From the NCBI RefSeq assembly GCF_031932625.1, contig NZ_JAVSCK010000004.1, positions 1 to 64,000 on the forward strand: a DNA stretch of 64,000 bases, read 5' to 3'. The notes below the pieces were generated by a model. That model was not told the DNA's origin, did no database searches, and saw only the letters and a program-made list of their open reading frames with translations. This DNA is from Hwangdonia seohaensis (lineage in GTDB: Bacteria; Bacteroidota; Bacteroidia; Flavobacteriales; Flavobacteriaceae). The position numbers were made by a program, and so were the translations under genes. Below, one piece after another: positions 34,981 to 44,218 of this stretch (position 1 is its first letter; each line of letters opens with the position of its first letter).

Positions 34981-35020
34981 AAAAACGCTCCAAAAGCTTA
35001 AAAACTTTTGGAGCGTTTTT
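34981..35020. terminator. bidirectional terminator
   Basis: A 16-bp perfect stem (AAAAACGCTCCAAAAG / CTTTTGGAGCGTTTTT) between the convergent prc-like and C40 peptidase genes. Confidence 0.93.
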
Positions 35021-35033
35021 GGTTTGTACTTAG

Positions 35034-36242
35034 TTATAGTTTTAAAGTGGTGTCTTTTTTTAAATCGATTATCATAGCATCTTCAACACCCAAATAACGT
35101 CTTGCACCTAAATACCTGTTTTTGTTGAAGGCGTCATAATTATCTGCTTCAGGGTTTATGGAGTTTATTCTAACTTGACTTGCGGCATGTATAAATTCGT
35201 TTTTATCATTGCCTAACCAAATGCCGACGTGGGTGGTACGCTGTTTGGTGCTATCGGTTGCTTTTTTGCCAAAAAACAATAAATCGCCTTTTTGTAAATT
35301 TTCAAAAGCCAAATTTGAATCCACAACTTCACCGGCGTTAATTTGTTGTGAAGCATCTCTCGGGATTACAAACCCATTCATTAAATACACTGTTTTGGTA
35401 AAGCCGCTACAATCCATTCCTTTGGTTGATGTGCCGCCCCATAAATAAGGCGAACCCACAAAACGTTTTGCGGTATTTTCAATTAAATCGCCGGAAGGCT
35501 GCACGGTTTTAATCCAATGGTTGTAAATAACAGCTTCCTTTTTATTGATGTAGCCCACACGACTATCAGGATAAGCTACTTTGTAAAAGTTTTTACCCGT
35601 TTCCAAAAGCGCTAATTGAGCACCTAAAACCAGGTCTGAAACAATAGGCGCATTTGCGTTTTTTGATGCGTAAGCATGCCCGAAAGTTTGGGTATATATT
35701 ATTTTAGGGGCGGTTTGCCATGTATTTAGTTCTGCAGCGGTCATTAGCTTAACGCCACCGTGATCTACCCAAGAAATATAGCGATCGGGGGTTTGTATTA
35801 AATAAAAATCACCATCAATTTTCAGTACGTTTAAAACCGTTCCTAAAATGGCTTGTGTTGCCAATTCTGCCGAATGTTTGGGTTTTGAGCGTATGTTGGC
35901 TACCGAGTTATTAACAACGGCATATTTGGTTTTTCCAACAGATTTGTTGGGTAATAAATCGATGGTGTAATCAATATGAAACGCTCCGGTTTTATCAATT
36001 AAAGGCGTGAGTTGGTCATTAAAAATCGAAACAACGTCAGCGTTGGTGGTTTCTCCGGTAACGGATAAGGTTTTATCTTTTTTTTCTAGCTTAATATCAA
36101 AAACTTCAACCCGGGTATCTGGTGCATAAATGGTTTTTAGGCTGTCTTTTACCGCTTCAAAATCGTTTTGAAAGTTGCTTTGTTGTTTGTTGCAAGAGAC
36201 TAAAAAAAGCACTGCGAATAGAATAATGTGATTTTTCATCAA
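35034..36242 (-). CDS. NlpC/P60 (C40) peptidase with SH3-type domains
   Basis: A 402-residue lipoprotein (MMKNHIILFAVLFLVSCNKQ). The middle has bacterial SH3-like domains (about 105-245, with AVVNNSVANIRSKPKHSAEL), followed by the NlpC/P60 catalytic domain (about 255-385) with Cys near residue 278 in GMDCSGFTK and His in THVGIWLG. It would bind and cleave peptidoglycan stem peptides in the periplasm, like gamma-D-glutamyl-L-diamino acid endopeptidases. It stands alone after a terminator. It is longer than the other C40 gene in this window because of the SH3 part. Confidence 0.9.
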   Translation of the reverse strand: MMKNHIILFAVLFLVSCNKQQSNFQNDFEAVKDSLKTIYAPDTRVEVFDIKLEKKDKTLSVTGETTNADVVSIFNDQLTPLIDKTGAFHIDYTIDLLPNKSVGKTKYAVVNNSVANIRSKPKHSAELATQAILGTVLNVLKIDGDFYLIQTPDRYISWVDHGGVKLMTAAELNTWQTAPKIIYTQTFGHAYASKNANAPIVSDLVLGAQLALLETGKNFYKVAYPDSRVGYINKKEAVIYNHWIKTVQPSGDLIENTAKRFVGSPYLWGGTSTKGMDCSGFTKTVYLMNGFVIPRDASQQINAGEVVDSNLAFENLQKGDLLFFGKKATDSTKQRTTHVGIWLGNDKNEFIHAASQVRINSINPEADNYDAFNKNRYLGARRYLGVEDAMIIDLKKDTTLKL

Positions 36243-36429
36243 TTATAAATTTAGTAAGCTAAAATACTAAAACAAACTAAAATTACAGCTCCAGTTACCG
36301 TAATGATTTTGCTATGTATTGAAGGCCTAAAAGATAATTTATTTAAAGCTATTGAATACGAATAAGGTTGTGGTTGGGACCTTGGTAACTAAAAAGGATG
36401 GACCTGAAAAATTTGTATAGTGCAGCAGC

Positions 36430-37101
36430 TCACTTTTTTTTCAATTGTTTATGAGAGCCATCACAATTTGGAAATCTATTTGAAAGGCCACAAACGCAAT
36501 CGTTCAGCCCTTTTCCTTTAAAGATTTTATCGGTATTTTCTATTATTCTCGAAATTCGGGTTTTTGCTTGTTTCGGCTTATAAAAATGTAAAAGATAGCC
36601 TCTTTTCCTACCTTCAGTTAGGTTATTAAAGGCATTTTCGAAATCTGGATTTTCTATGAATTTTTGTTTTAATTCTTCGGGTGTTTCAAAGTCTGAAGTT
36701 TTTTTCTTCCTTACTTTTAATCCCGCTTTTTCAACTTCAATGGCTTCATAGATATAGGCTTTAATTACGGGTTTAAGTGTTTCAATTTCCGATAGATTGG
36801 TGAATCGGATTTGTCGGGCGGATTGGGTGTTTTCTGTTTGTTGGATGAGAATACGATTTGGATCTTTCAATAATGCGCCCTTGTGGAAAAGTATAGCACA
36901 GTAATCTTTAAATCCATGAAGTAATGCAATATTCTTTTTGTTATAAGTATAGCATGGGTGCATCCATTTAATTTCCTCGGTCAATCCACAATTGGCTACG
37001 ATGTCACGGAGTCTTGATAGCTCCTTTTGCCATTTGTTTAAATTGTCGAGATATGTATCAACTTCAAGGTTCATTTGCTCTCTATTATAAGGGTTTCTCA
37101 A
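36430..37101 (-). CDS. DUF1801 / YdeI-type protein with C-terminal CDGSH iron-sulfur motif
   Basis: A 223-residue cytoplasmic protein. Residues about 15-125 are DUF1801-like (WMHPCYTYNKKNIALLHGF, DYCAILFHKGALL), and residues about 140-200 are the YdeI/OmpD-associated part (FNNLTEGRKRGYLLHFYKPK and ISRIIENTDKIFKGKGLND). The last 22 residues add a complete CDGSH 2Fe-2S motif, CVCGLSNRFPNCDGSH, with ligands Cys202, Cys204, Cys213 and His217. Most DUF1801/YdeI proteins end near KGLND, so this is a fusion or extension. A redox or iron-sulfur sensing role is inferred only from the motif. Confidence 0.82.
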   Translation of the reverse strand: MRNPYNREQMNLEVDTYLDNLNKWQKELSRLRDIVANCGLTEEIKWMHPCYTYNKKNIALLHGFKDYCAILFHKGALLKDPNRILIQQTENTQSARQIRFTNLSEIETLKPVIKAYIYEAIEVEKAGLKVRKKKTSDFETPEELKQKFIENPDFENAFNNLTEGRKRGYLLHFYKPKQAKTRISRIIENTDKIFKGKGLNDCVCGLSNRFPNCDGSHKQLKKK

Positions 37102-37186
37102 ATGTTGTACATAGCTTTTTGTTGCAAGACCTAAACGAAGTTCAGTTTTTTTTTCAACAAATCAAAAAAGAAAAGTTTAAGGAACT

Positions 37187-37798
37187 TTAGCTAGAAGATA
37201 ACTCCATATTCCCATTCAACTCATCTATATAGTTTAAAACTTCATCTTTGCCGATGTCTTTGGTTGATGAGGTTATAAAGTAATTGGGCATGGTTTCCCA
37301 AGTTTCTAAAAGCACCTTTTTATAAGCTTCAACATATCTTTCGATAGCTTTGGGTTTCAGCTTGTCGGCCTTGGTAAAAATAATTGAAAACGGAATACCA
37401 TTTTCACCCAGCCACTGCATAAATTCTAAATCGATAGGTTGCGGGTCATGCCTAATATCAACCAAAACAAAAGCGGTAACCAATTGCTCGCGCAACCCAA
37501 AATATTGGGTTATAAATTTTTGAAAAACCTTTTTTGCACTTTTTGAAACACGCGCGTAACCATAACCAGGTAAATCGACTAAATGCCAGTTTTTATTAAT
37601 TAAAAAATGATTGATAAGTTGCGTTTTTCCTGGTCTGCCCGAAGTTTTTGCTAAACTTTTTCGGCTGGTTAACATATTGATTAACGACGATTTCCCAACG
37701 TTACTTCTACCAATAAATGCATATTCCGGCAACATACTTTTTGGGCATTTTGCAACATCGGAATTGCTCATTACAAATTCGGCAGTCTTGATTTTCAT
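37187..37798 (-). CDS. engB: ribosome biogenesis GTPase YihA/EngB
   Basis: A 203-residue GTPase needed for late assembly of the large ribosomal subunit. The G1 loop GRSNVGKSSLIN is at about residues 31-42, G3 is DLPGYGYARVS, G4 is FTKADKLKP and G5 is ITSSTKDIG. Length is typical. It is followed downstream by the alpha/beta hydrolase region in reverse order (upstream on this strand); a palindromic repeat separates the two. Confidence 0.95.
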   Translation of the reverse strand: MKIKTAEFVMSNSDVAKCPKSMLPEYAFIGRSNVGKSSLINMLTSRKSLAKTSGRPGKTQLINHFLINKNWHLVDLPGYGYARVSKSAKKVFQKFITQYFGLREQLVTAFVLVDIRHDPQPIDLEFMQWLGENGIPFSIIFTKADKLKPKAIERYVEAYKKVLLETWETMPNYFITSSTKDIGKDEVLNYIDELNGNMELSSS

Positions 37799-37802
37799 TT
37801 TT

Positions 37803-37840
37803 TGTCATTCCCGAGAATCCCGATAACTATCGGGATTCTC
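37803..37840. repeat. dispersed palindromic repeat
   Basis: TGTCATTCCC is followed by a near-perfect palindrome with 13-bp arms (GAGAATCCCGATA / TATCGGGATTCTC) around two bases. The head is shared with 27571 and 44219. It lies between the engB and alpha/beta hydrolase genes, where it could also act as a transcript hairpin. Confidence 0.75.
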
Positions 37841-37864
37841 ATTAATTATACTCGTTATGGTAAT

Positions 37865-38659
37865 TTAAATTTTGCGTTTTTGCAACCAAGCATCGAGAAT
37901 TTGGTTAAATTCATCGGGGTGTTCCATCATAGCGGCGTGTCCGCATTTGTCAATCCAAAACAACTCCGAATCCGGTAAAAGCTCGTTGAATTCCTCGGCA
38001 ACCTCTGGCGGTGTAACCGTGTCGTTTTTACCCCAAATAATACAGGTTGGTGTTTGCATTTTCGGTAAATCCTTAGCCATATTGTGCCTAATCGCACTTT
38101 TGGCAATGGCCAGTGTTTTAATAAGTTTGTTGCGGTCGTTTACTGTTTTGTAAACCTCGTCGACTATGTCTTTTGTCGCAATTTCAGGGTCGTAAAACAC
38201 ATCTTGCGCTTTCTTTTTTATCACCTCGTAATCACTGCGTTTTGTATAGCCGCCACCCATAGCGCTCTCGTATAGGCCTGAGCTTCCGGTAATTATTAGG
38301 GCTTCTACTTTTTCTGGAAATAATTTGGTGTGGTATAAACCAATGTGTCCACCAAGCGAATTGCCTAACAAAATAACATCTTCATATCCCTTAAACTCAA
38401 TAAAATCATGCAGATATTTGGCGAAACTTTTTACGTTGGTCTTAAGTAAAGACATGCTGTAAATTGGTAATTCGGGGATAATAATTTTATATCCTTTTTT
38501 GCTGAAAAAATTTGTGACAGAATCAAAATTGCTTAATCCGCCCATTAAACCGTGTAGAACAATAATGGGTTTGCCTTCTCCAACTTCAATATAGCTATAG
38601 TTCTTTTCTTTTCTTAAACGATGCGTCATTAACTGGTTAGTCTTTTTTCGTTTAAACAA
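37865..38659 (-). CDS. alpha/beta hydrolase
   Basis: A 264-residue hydrolase. The oxyanion region HGLMGGLSNF lies near residue 36, the nucleophile elbow GNSLGG near 95-100, the acid is in IWGKNDTVTPPEVAEEF and the His in CGHAAMMEHPDEFN. The substrate is not known; related proteins are annotated as general esterases or lipases. The ATG at codon 11 (MTHRLRKEKNY) may be the true start, because the first ten residues are very basic. It precedes engB in the same direction and diverges from the dcw cluster. Confidence 0.88.
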   Translation of the reverse strand: MFKRKKTNQLMTHRLRKEKNYSYIEVGEGKPIIVLHGLMGGLSNFDSVTNFFSKKGYKIIIPELPIYSMSLLKTNVKSFAKYLHDFIEFKGYEDVILLGNSLGGHIGLYHTKLFPEKVEALIITGSSGLYESAMGGGYTKRSDYEVIKKKAQDVFYDPEIATKDIVDEVYKTVNDRNKLIKTLAIAKSAIRHNMAKDLPKMQTPTCIIWGKNDTVTPPEVAEEFNELLPDSELFWIDKCGHAAMMEHPDEFNQILDAWLQKRKI

Positions 38660-38845
38660 ATATAGTTATTTCATTCATATTTCAGCCATTTTAATTTAAG
38701 TAGGGAATAATTGTTTTTAAATGAAGATGTTAACAGTGTGTTTATAAAATTAGATTTTTTTGTAAGGGACTGATAGCAAGTGGTTAAAATATTTCCAGCC
38801 ATTTATTATCTATTTAAAATGGTATTTAATCGAAAAATTATTAAC

Positions 38846-38875
38846 AAAGTGCAACAAAGTGGTAAAATGTGGTAA
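38846..38875. promoter_or_regulatory. MraZ operator, three 10-bp direct repeats
   Basis: AAAGTGCAAC, AAAGTGGTAA and AATGTGGTAA follow one another at a 10-bp period (38846-38875), each with a GTG core. MraZ proteins bind tandem GTGG-type repeats with this spacing upstream of their own gene. They end ten bases before a TATATTTG box, so binding would block the promoter. Confidence 0.75.
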
Positions 38876-38884
38876 AATTTTCGA

Positions 38885-38892
38885 TATATTTG
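38885..38892 (+). promoter_or_regulatory. candidate -7 box of the dcw promoter
   Basis: TATATTTG matches the Bacteroidota -7 consensus TAnnTTTG. It lies 33 bases upstream of the mraZ start. No TTG at the usual -33 distance is seen; the MraZ repeats occupy that place. Confidence 0.5.
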
Positions 38893-38924
38893 AAACTTAA
38901 ACCTTAAAACGATTATAAATCGCT

Positions 38925-39395
38925 TTGAACTCATTAATAGGAACATACGATTGTAAAGTAGATGCCAAAGGCAGGCTTATGATGCCTTCTGGCATGAAAA
39001 AGCAATTGGCATCTGTTATAGAAGATGGGTTTGTGCTAAGGCGTTCGGTGTTTCAGCCGTGTTTGGAATTGTATCCCATGAGCGAGTGGCAAACCGTGAT
39101 GCAAAAAATAAATAAGCTCAATAGGTTTAAAAAGAAGAACAACGATTTTATCCGTCGGTTTAATGCCGGTGCACGCATGGTGGATATTGATGGGAGTGGG
39201 CGTTTGTTGATTCCGAAAGACCTCATTGGATTTGCGGGTATTTCAAAAAACATCGTGATTTCTCCAGCGGTAAACATCATCGAAATCTGGGATAAAGATA
39301 AATACGAGCAAGCTATTGATGATGCCGCGATTGATTTTGCGGATTTAGCTGAAGAAGTTATGGGACAAGACGATGACGACCATGGAATATCATAA
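38925..39395 (+). CDS. mraZ: transcriptional regulator MraZ
   Basis: MraZ is an AbrB-fold, ring-forming regulator that binds repeats upstream of itself and controls the division and cell wall cluster. The 156-residue protein has two tandem SpoVT-AbrB-like halves: GTYDCKVDAKGRLMMPSGMK (about 6-25) and MVDIDGSGRLLIPKDLIGFA (about 84-103). The start is TTG at 38925, giving the usual MNSLIGTYDC; no suitable ATG lies upstream. The operator is at 38846-38875. Its 3' end overlaps the rsmH start. Confidence 0.95.
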   Translation: MNSLIGTYDCKVDAKGRLMMPSGMKKQLASVIEDGFVLRRSVFQPCLELYPMSEWQTVMQKINKLNRFKKKNNDFIRRFNAGARMVDIDGSGRLLIPKDLIGFAGISKNIVISPAVNIIEIWDKDKYEQAIDDAAIDFADLAEEVMGQDDDDHGIS

Positions 39396-40278
39396 CCCAG
39401 TTTTATTAAAAGAAACCGTTGATGGTTTAAATATAAAAGAAGATGGTGTTTATGTCGATGTCACTTTTGGCGGCGGCGGGCACAGTAAGGAAATCTTAAA
39501 ACGACTTGGTAAACACGGAAAGTTGTTTGCTTTCGATCAGGATTTGGATGCTCTTGAAAACGCAATTAATGATGATCGGTTTACCTTAATACATGAGAAT
39601 TTTAGATTCGTAAAACGGTTTTTAAGATTTCACGGTGTAAAAGAAGTGGATGGCATTTTGGCCGATTTTGGTGTGTCGTCACATCAATTTGATGTTGCCG
39701 AACGTGGTTTTTCAACACGTTTTGAAGCCGATTTGGATATGCGCATGAACCAGCAAAACGAGCTGTCTGCATTTAATGTGGTTAACGAATATGGAGAAGA
39801 TCGCATAAAGCAAGTGTTGTTACAGTACGGTGAATTGCGCGCTGCTCCGGCCATGGCGAGATTAATTGTGGAGCATCGGGATAACGAGCCGATAAAAACA
39901 AGCGAGCAATTAAAAAAAGTATTGAAAAAGTTTTTGCCACCGCGAAATGAAAACAAAGTGTTGGCACAAATTTATCAAGCGATTCGGATTGAAGTGAATC
40001 AGGAAATTGAGGCGTTAAAAGAGTTTTTGATGCAAACACCGGAAATATTAAAAGTTGGTGGCCGTTTAAGTTTTATATCCTATCACTCTTTGGAGGACAG
40101 GTTGGTAAAGCGTTTTATAAGAAACGGATTGTTTGAAGGCGAACCAGAACGCGATATGTTCGGGAATTTTGAAGTACCGTTAAAAAAAGTAAACGGTTTA
40201 ATTGTGCCATCAAAAGAAGAAATTAAAATAAATAGTAGGGCAAGAAGTGCGAAACTTCGAATTGCTGAAAAACTTTAA
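39373..40278 (+). CDS. rsmH: 16S rRNA (cytosine(1402)-N(4))-methyltransferase
   Basis: RsmH methylates C1402 of 16S rRNA in the small subunit, using S-adenosylmethionine. The 301-residue protein contains the SAM loop YVDVTFGGGGHSKEILKRLG (about 28-47), GILADFGVSSHQFD, FSTRFEADLDMRM and ISYHSLEDRLVKRFI, all standard for the family. It overlaps the end of mraZ. A second ATG three codons later (39382, MEYHNPVLLKE) is an equally good start. Confidence 0.96.
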   Translation: MTTMEYHNPVLLKETVDGLNIKEDGVYVDVTFGGGGHSKEILKRLGKHGKLFAFDQDLDALENAINDDRFTLIHENFRFVKRFLRFHGVKEVDGILADFGVSSHQFDVAERGFSTRFEADLDMRMNQQNELSAFNVVNEYGEDRIKQVLLQYGELRAAPAMARLIVEHRDNEPIKTSEQLKKVLKKFLPPRNENKVLAQIYQAIRIEVNQEIEALKEFLMQTPEILKVGGRLSFISYHSLEDRLVKRFIRNGLFEGEPERDMFGNFEVPLKKVNGLIVPSKEEIKINSRARSAKLRIAEKL

Positions 40279-40282
40279 TAGG

Positions 40283-40324
40283 GTGTCATTCTGAGGAGCA
40301 TTTTTTGAGACGTGAGAATCTCTT
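40283..40324. repeat. degenerate dispersed repeat between rsmH and ftsL
   Basis: TGTCATTCTGAGGAGC ... GACGTGAGAATCTC has the head and tail of the dispersed repeat type seen elsewhere in the window (TGTCATTC / GAGAATCTC). The centre is altered. It lies in the 132-base gap of the dcw cluster. Confidence 0.5.
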
Positions 40325-40410
40325 GAATTGAAAAACGTTTATTAATAAATAAAAAGAAACAGATTGCCACGCCTAAAAAGGCTCACAATGATGAAAATTA
40401 AAAAGCTAGA

Positions 40411-40728
40411 ATGAAAAAAAACATTTACAGTATATTAAAAGGAACATTTTTAGTGAGCGACGATTCGTTTAAAAATTGGCGCATGATTCTTTTTGTATCT
40501 GGTTTGGCTATTGTTATGATTGCAAGTTCGCACAGTGCCGATAAAAAGGTGTACGAAGTTGCACGATTAAAAAACGAAGTAAACGAAATGCGTTCGGCAT
40601 TTATTGATGGCAGATCAAAACTGATGCGCCTCAAAATGGAATCGGCAGTCGTTAGTAAAATGAAAGAAAAAGGGCTGTCGCCATCGGTGATACCGCCCAA
40701 AAAAATAAAAGTAAAATCCCAAAATTAA
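40411..40728 (+). CDS. ftsL: FtsL-like division protein
   Basis: A 105-residue bitopic membrane protein in the FtsL position of the dcw cluster. One transmembrane helix (about 26-42, MILFVSGLAIVMIASS) is followed by a periplasmic coiled-coil segment (about 48-90, ARLKNEVNEMRSAFIDGRSK). FtsL joins FtsB and FtsQ to activate septal wall synthesis. Sequence similarity in this family is low; the call rests on topology, size and gene order. It is ten bases upstream of the PBP gene. Confidence 0.88.
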   Translation: MKKNIYSILKGTFLVSDDSFKNWRMILFVSGLAIVMIASSHSADKKVYEVARLKNEVNEMRSAFIDGRSKLMRLKMESAVVSKMKEKGLSPSVIPPKKIKVKSQN

Positions 40729-40738
40729 AAAGCGAACC

Positions 40739-42754
40739 TTGGCAGTAAACGAGAAAGGCATATTAAACCGATTGTATTTTATAGCAGGATGTATGTTCAT
40801 CTTCGGGGTTGCTGTGGTGTTTAAATTGCTGAGTATTCAATTTATACAAGGCGATAAATACAAAGCCATGGCAAGCGAGCGCATAATTAAAGATGTTGTT
40901 ATTCCTGCCAACAGAGGCAATGTGTATTCGGCAAACGGGAATTTGTTGGCCACCTCGGTTCCTAAATACGATATTAGAATTGATGCCATTACGCCAACCT
41001 CAAAAACCTTCGAGAAATATTTAAAGCCATTGTGCGATTCACTATCAAAATTCTCGGGGAAATCGTCTAATTATTATCAAAAGGAAATCAGAAAAGCCCG
41101 AGCGAATAAAAACAGATATTATTTGTTGGCCAGAAATATTGGGTATTCGGATTATATCAGAATCAGAAACTTTCCATTGTTAAATCTTGGTGCTTTTAAA
41201 GGCGGATTAATTGTAAAACAAACTACAAAACGCGAGCATCCCATGGGTGGCATTGCACAACGTACCATTGGTTACGAGCGTTTTGATGAGGATGGTAATG
41301 TAACACGACCAGGGATTGATGGCGCGTACGGTATTCAGTATTTACGAGGCACGCCCGGAAAAAGAAAAAAACAGCAAATAGGAAAAGGTCAATGGAAACC
41401 GTTAAGCGACGCTAATGAAATTGAACCCAAAGATGGTTACGATGTGTACACCACCATTAATGTAAACATTCAAGATATCGCGCATCATGCACTTTTGGAG
41501 CAGTTGGAAAAATACAAGGCAGACCACGGTTGCGTGGTGGTCATGGAAACAGAAACGGGCGAGGTGAAAGCTATTTCTAATTTAGGTAGAAATAGTAAAG
41601 GCTATTATTACGAACGTTTGAATTATGCCGTTGGAGAATCTCACGAATCGGGTTCAACATTTAAACTCATGGCGCTCGCTGCAGCTCTTGAAGATAAGGT
41701 GATTGATACCAGTGATGTGGTTGATACCGAAAAAGGGATCTTGTCATTTTATGGAAAAAAAGTAAGAGATTCAAAACATGGCGGCTATGGTAAAATATCG
41801 GTAGCCAAAGCTTTTGAAGTGTCGTCAAATACAGGAATCGTTAAGATTATCGATGAGGCTTATGGGAAAAATCCAAGCAAGTTTGTCGATAGGCTTTACA
41901 GTATGAGCTTGAATGAAAAATTAGGATTGCCCATTATTGGCGAACCCAGTCCGATTATTCCAGACCCGAGAATAAAAAACAAACGCTGGAGCGGTATTGC
42001 ATTGCAATGGATGGCGTATGGTTACGGTGTGTCGTTTACGCCACTGCAAACCCTAACATTTTATAACGCGATTGCCAATGATGGCGTAATGGTAAAACCG
42101 CAGTTTTTAAAAGAGGTTAAAGAGTTTGATGAAACCATTGTGCCTTTTGAAAAAGAGGTGATAAACGAGCGTATATGCTCGAAAGAAACTGTAGCCAAAG
42201 TGCAGCAATTATTAAAGAACGTGGTTGAGAAAAAGCACGGAACGGGTAATAAATTGTACTCTGAAAATTTCTCGATGGCAGGGAAAACGGGGACTTGTCA
42301 AAAAGATTACAGCGATAAGGAAAAACTGAATTACATCTCGTCGTTTGCGGGGTATTTTCCAGCGGATAACCCTAAGTATTCTTGCATTGTTGTTATCCAC
42401 GAGCCAGATAAAAGTGTTGGGTATTACGGTGCCGATGTATCTGGGCCTGTTTTCAAAAAGATTGCTCAAAAAATATTTACCGATACGCCCATTATTGATG
42501 AGGTTGCGTCATTAGAAGTTAAAAGCGCATCAACTGAAAAAGAATACGAAAGCTTTTATAAAACAGCGCAGACCTATAAAACCATTATGCCAAACGTAGT
42601 TGGGTTGCCCGCTATGGATGCCGTGGCCTTATTGGAAAATATGGATGTAAACATTAAAGTGAAACTAAACGGTAGTGGCACTGTAAAAGAGCAATCTATC
42701 AGTAAAAACATAAAACTAAAAAACAATCAAACCATCGTTTTAAAAGCATCATGA
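40739..42754 (+). CDS. ftsI: penicillin-binding protein 2/3, septal transpeptidase
   Basis: A 671-residue class B PBP that crosslinks septal peptidoglycan. One N-terminal transmembrane helix (about 12-33) is followed by a dimerisation domain (NRGNVYSANGNLLATS) and the transpeptidase domain with SxxK (SGSTFK), SxN (SSNTG) and KTGT (AGKTGTC). A C-terminal PASTA domain (about 615-671, IMPNVVGLPAMDAVALL) is present. The start is TTG 40739 (MAVNEKGILNR); there is no better ATG. The end overlaps murE by four bases (ATGA). Confidence 0.94.
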   Translation: MAVNEKGILNRLYFIAGCMFIFGVAVVFKLLSIQFIQGDKYKAMASERIIKDVVIPANRGNVYSANGNLLATSVPKYDIRIDAITPTSKTFEKYLKPLCDSLSKFSGKSSNYYQKEIRKARANKNRYYLLARNIGYSDYIRIRNFPLLNLGAFKGGLIVKQTTKREHPMGGIAQRTIGYERFDEDGNVTRPGIDGAYGIQYLRGTPGKRKKQQIGKGQWKPLSDANEIEPKDGYDVYTTINVNIQDIAHHALLEQLEKYKADHGCVVVMETETGEVKAISNLGRNSKGYYYERLNYAVGESHESGSTFKLMALAAALEDKVIDTSDVVDTEKGILSFYGKKVRDSKHGGYGKISVAKAFEVSSNTGIVKIIDEAYGKNPSKFVDRLYSMSLNEKLGLPIIGEPSPIIPDPRIKNKRWSGIALQWMAYGYGVSFTPLQTLTFYNAIANDGVMVKPQFLKEVKEFDETIVPFEKEVINERICSKETVAKVQQLLKNVVEKKHGTGNKLYSENFSMAGKTGTCQKDYSDKEKLNYISSFAGYFPADNPKYSCIVVIHEPDKSVGYYGADVSGPVFKKIAQKIFTDTPIIDEVASLEVKSASTEKEYESFYKTAQTYKTIMPNVVGLPAMDAVALLENMDVNIKVKLNGSGTVKEQSISKNIKLKNNQTIVLKAS

Positions 42755-44214
42755 TAGTATTAAAGGACATACTGTACAAAGTAACCATCAACGCCGTTGT
42801 TGGGAGCACGAGTGTGTCTATAAATGCTATTCATTTCGATTCGCGAAACATTAAAAAAGCTGACTTGTTTGTCGCTATTAAAGGTCATGTGGTTGATGGG
42901 CATAAATTTATTGATGTCGCTATAAAAAACGGAGCCGTAGCCATTGTTTGCGAAACATTGCCGGAACATTTGGTTGATGGCGTTACCTATGTTGAAGTGG
43001 ATAATTCCAACAGAGCTTTGGCGTTTATGGCATCAAATTTTTACGGTGCGCCTTCAGAAAATTTGAAGCTTGTTGGCGTTACGGGAACCAACGGAAAAAC
43101 CACCGTGGCAAGTTTACTGTATCAATTGTTTAAAAAAGCGGGGTTTAAGGTCGGTTTGCTTTCAACGGTAAAAATAGTAGTCGATAATAAAACGTACAAA
43201 GCATCTCATACCACTCCAGATTCGTTAACCATAAATAGGTATTTAAAGGAAATGAACGAAGCCGGTGTCGAGTTTTGCTTCATGGAGGTGAGCTCTCACG
43301 GCATTCATCAAAATAGAATTGAGGGATTGTATTTTGAAGGCGGCATTTTCACCAATCTGTCTCACGATCATTTGGATTATCACAACACATTTTCGGAATA
43401 CCGCGATGTAAAAAAAGTGTTTTTTGACAGTCTCTCGTCAAAAGCATTTGCACTTGTGAATACCGATGATAAAAACGGATTGGTCATGCTGCAAAATACA
43501 AAGGCGAAAAAGTACACCTATGCTTTAAAAGGCTATGCCGATTATAAAGCGCAGATATTGGAAAACCAGTTTGGTGGTTTATTGCTAAAAGTGAACGACA
43601 GTGAAGTATGGACGCGGCTTATCGGGAATTTCAATGCGTATAATGTATTGGCAATTTACGCTACCGCGGAATTATTGGGCTTGGAAAAAGTGGAGATTTT
43701 AAGGTTGATTAGTGAATTGGAAAGTGTTAGCGGGCGGTTTCAATACATCATTTCAGATGAAAAAATAACGGCCATTGTAGATTATGCACATACGCCTGAT
43801 GCCTTAAAAAATGTGTTGGAAACCATTAATAGTATCCGTACCAAAAACGAAGCATTAATAACGGTTGTTGGTTGCGGTGGCGATAGAGACAAAACCAAGC
43901 GTCCAAAAATGGGACACATAGCCTCGGCATTAAGCACTAAAGTGATTTTTACAAGCGATAATCCGCGAAGCGAAAAACCGGAGGCCATTCTTGAAGATAT
44001 TGAAAAAGGGGTCGAGCCTCAAAATTTTAAAAAAACAGTAACCATAACCGATAGAAAACAGGCTATTAAAACGGCCTGCCAAATGGCGCAACCTAACGAT
44101 ATTATTTTAATAGCGGGAAAAGGGCACGAAACCTATCAAGAAATTAAAGGCGAACGCTTTGATTTTGATGATTATAAAATAGTACAGGAATTTTTAAAAC
44201 AATTACAGAAATAA
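42751..44214 (+). CDS. murE: UDP-MurNAc-tripeptide synthetase
   Basis: MurE adds the third residue to UDP-MurNAc-L-Ala-D-Glu in the cytoplasm. The 487-residue ligase has the ATP loop GVTGTNGKTTVASLLYQLF (about 109-127) and the DNPR motif in FTSDNPRSEKPEA (about 406-418), which points to meso-diaminopimelate as the added amino acid. Length is standard. It is coupled to ftsI by an ATGA overlap. murF is not next, unlike in many bacteria. Confidence 0.96.
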   Translation: MIVLKDILYKVTINAVVGSTSVSINAIHFDSRNIKKADLFVAIKGHVVDGHKFIDVAIKNGAVAIVCETLPEHLVDGVTYVEVDNSNRALAFMASNFYGAPSENLKLVGVTGTNGKTTVASLLYQLFKKAGFKVGLLSTVKIVVDNKTYKASHTTPDSLTINRYLKEMNEAGVEFCFMEVSSHGIHQNRIEGLYFEGGIFTNLSHDHLDYHNTFSEYRDVKKVFFDSLSSKAFALVNTDDKNGLVMLQNTKAKKYTYALKGYADYKAQILENQFGGLLLKVNDSEVWTRLIGNFNAYNVLAIYATAELLGLEKVEILRLISELESVSGRFQYIISDEKITAIVDYAHTPDALKNVLETINSIRTKNEALITVVGCGGDRDKTKRPKMGHIASALSTKVIFTSDNPRSEKPEAILEDIEKGVEPQNFKKTVTITDRKQAIKTACQMAQPNDIILIAGKGHETYQEIKGERFDFDDYKIVQEFLKQLQK

Positions 44215-44218
44215 TTTT

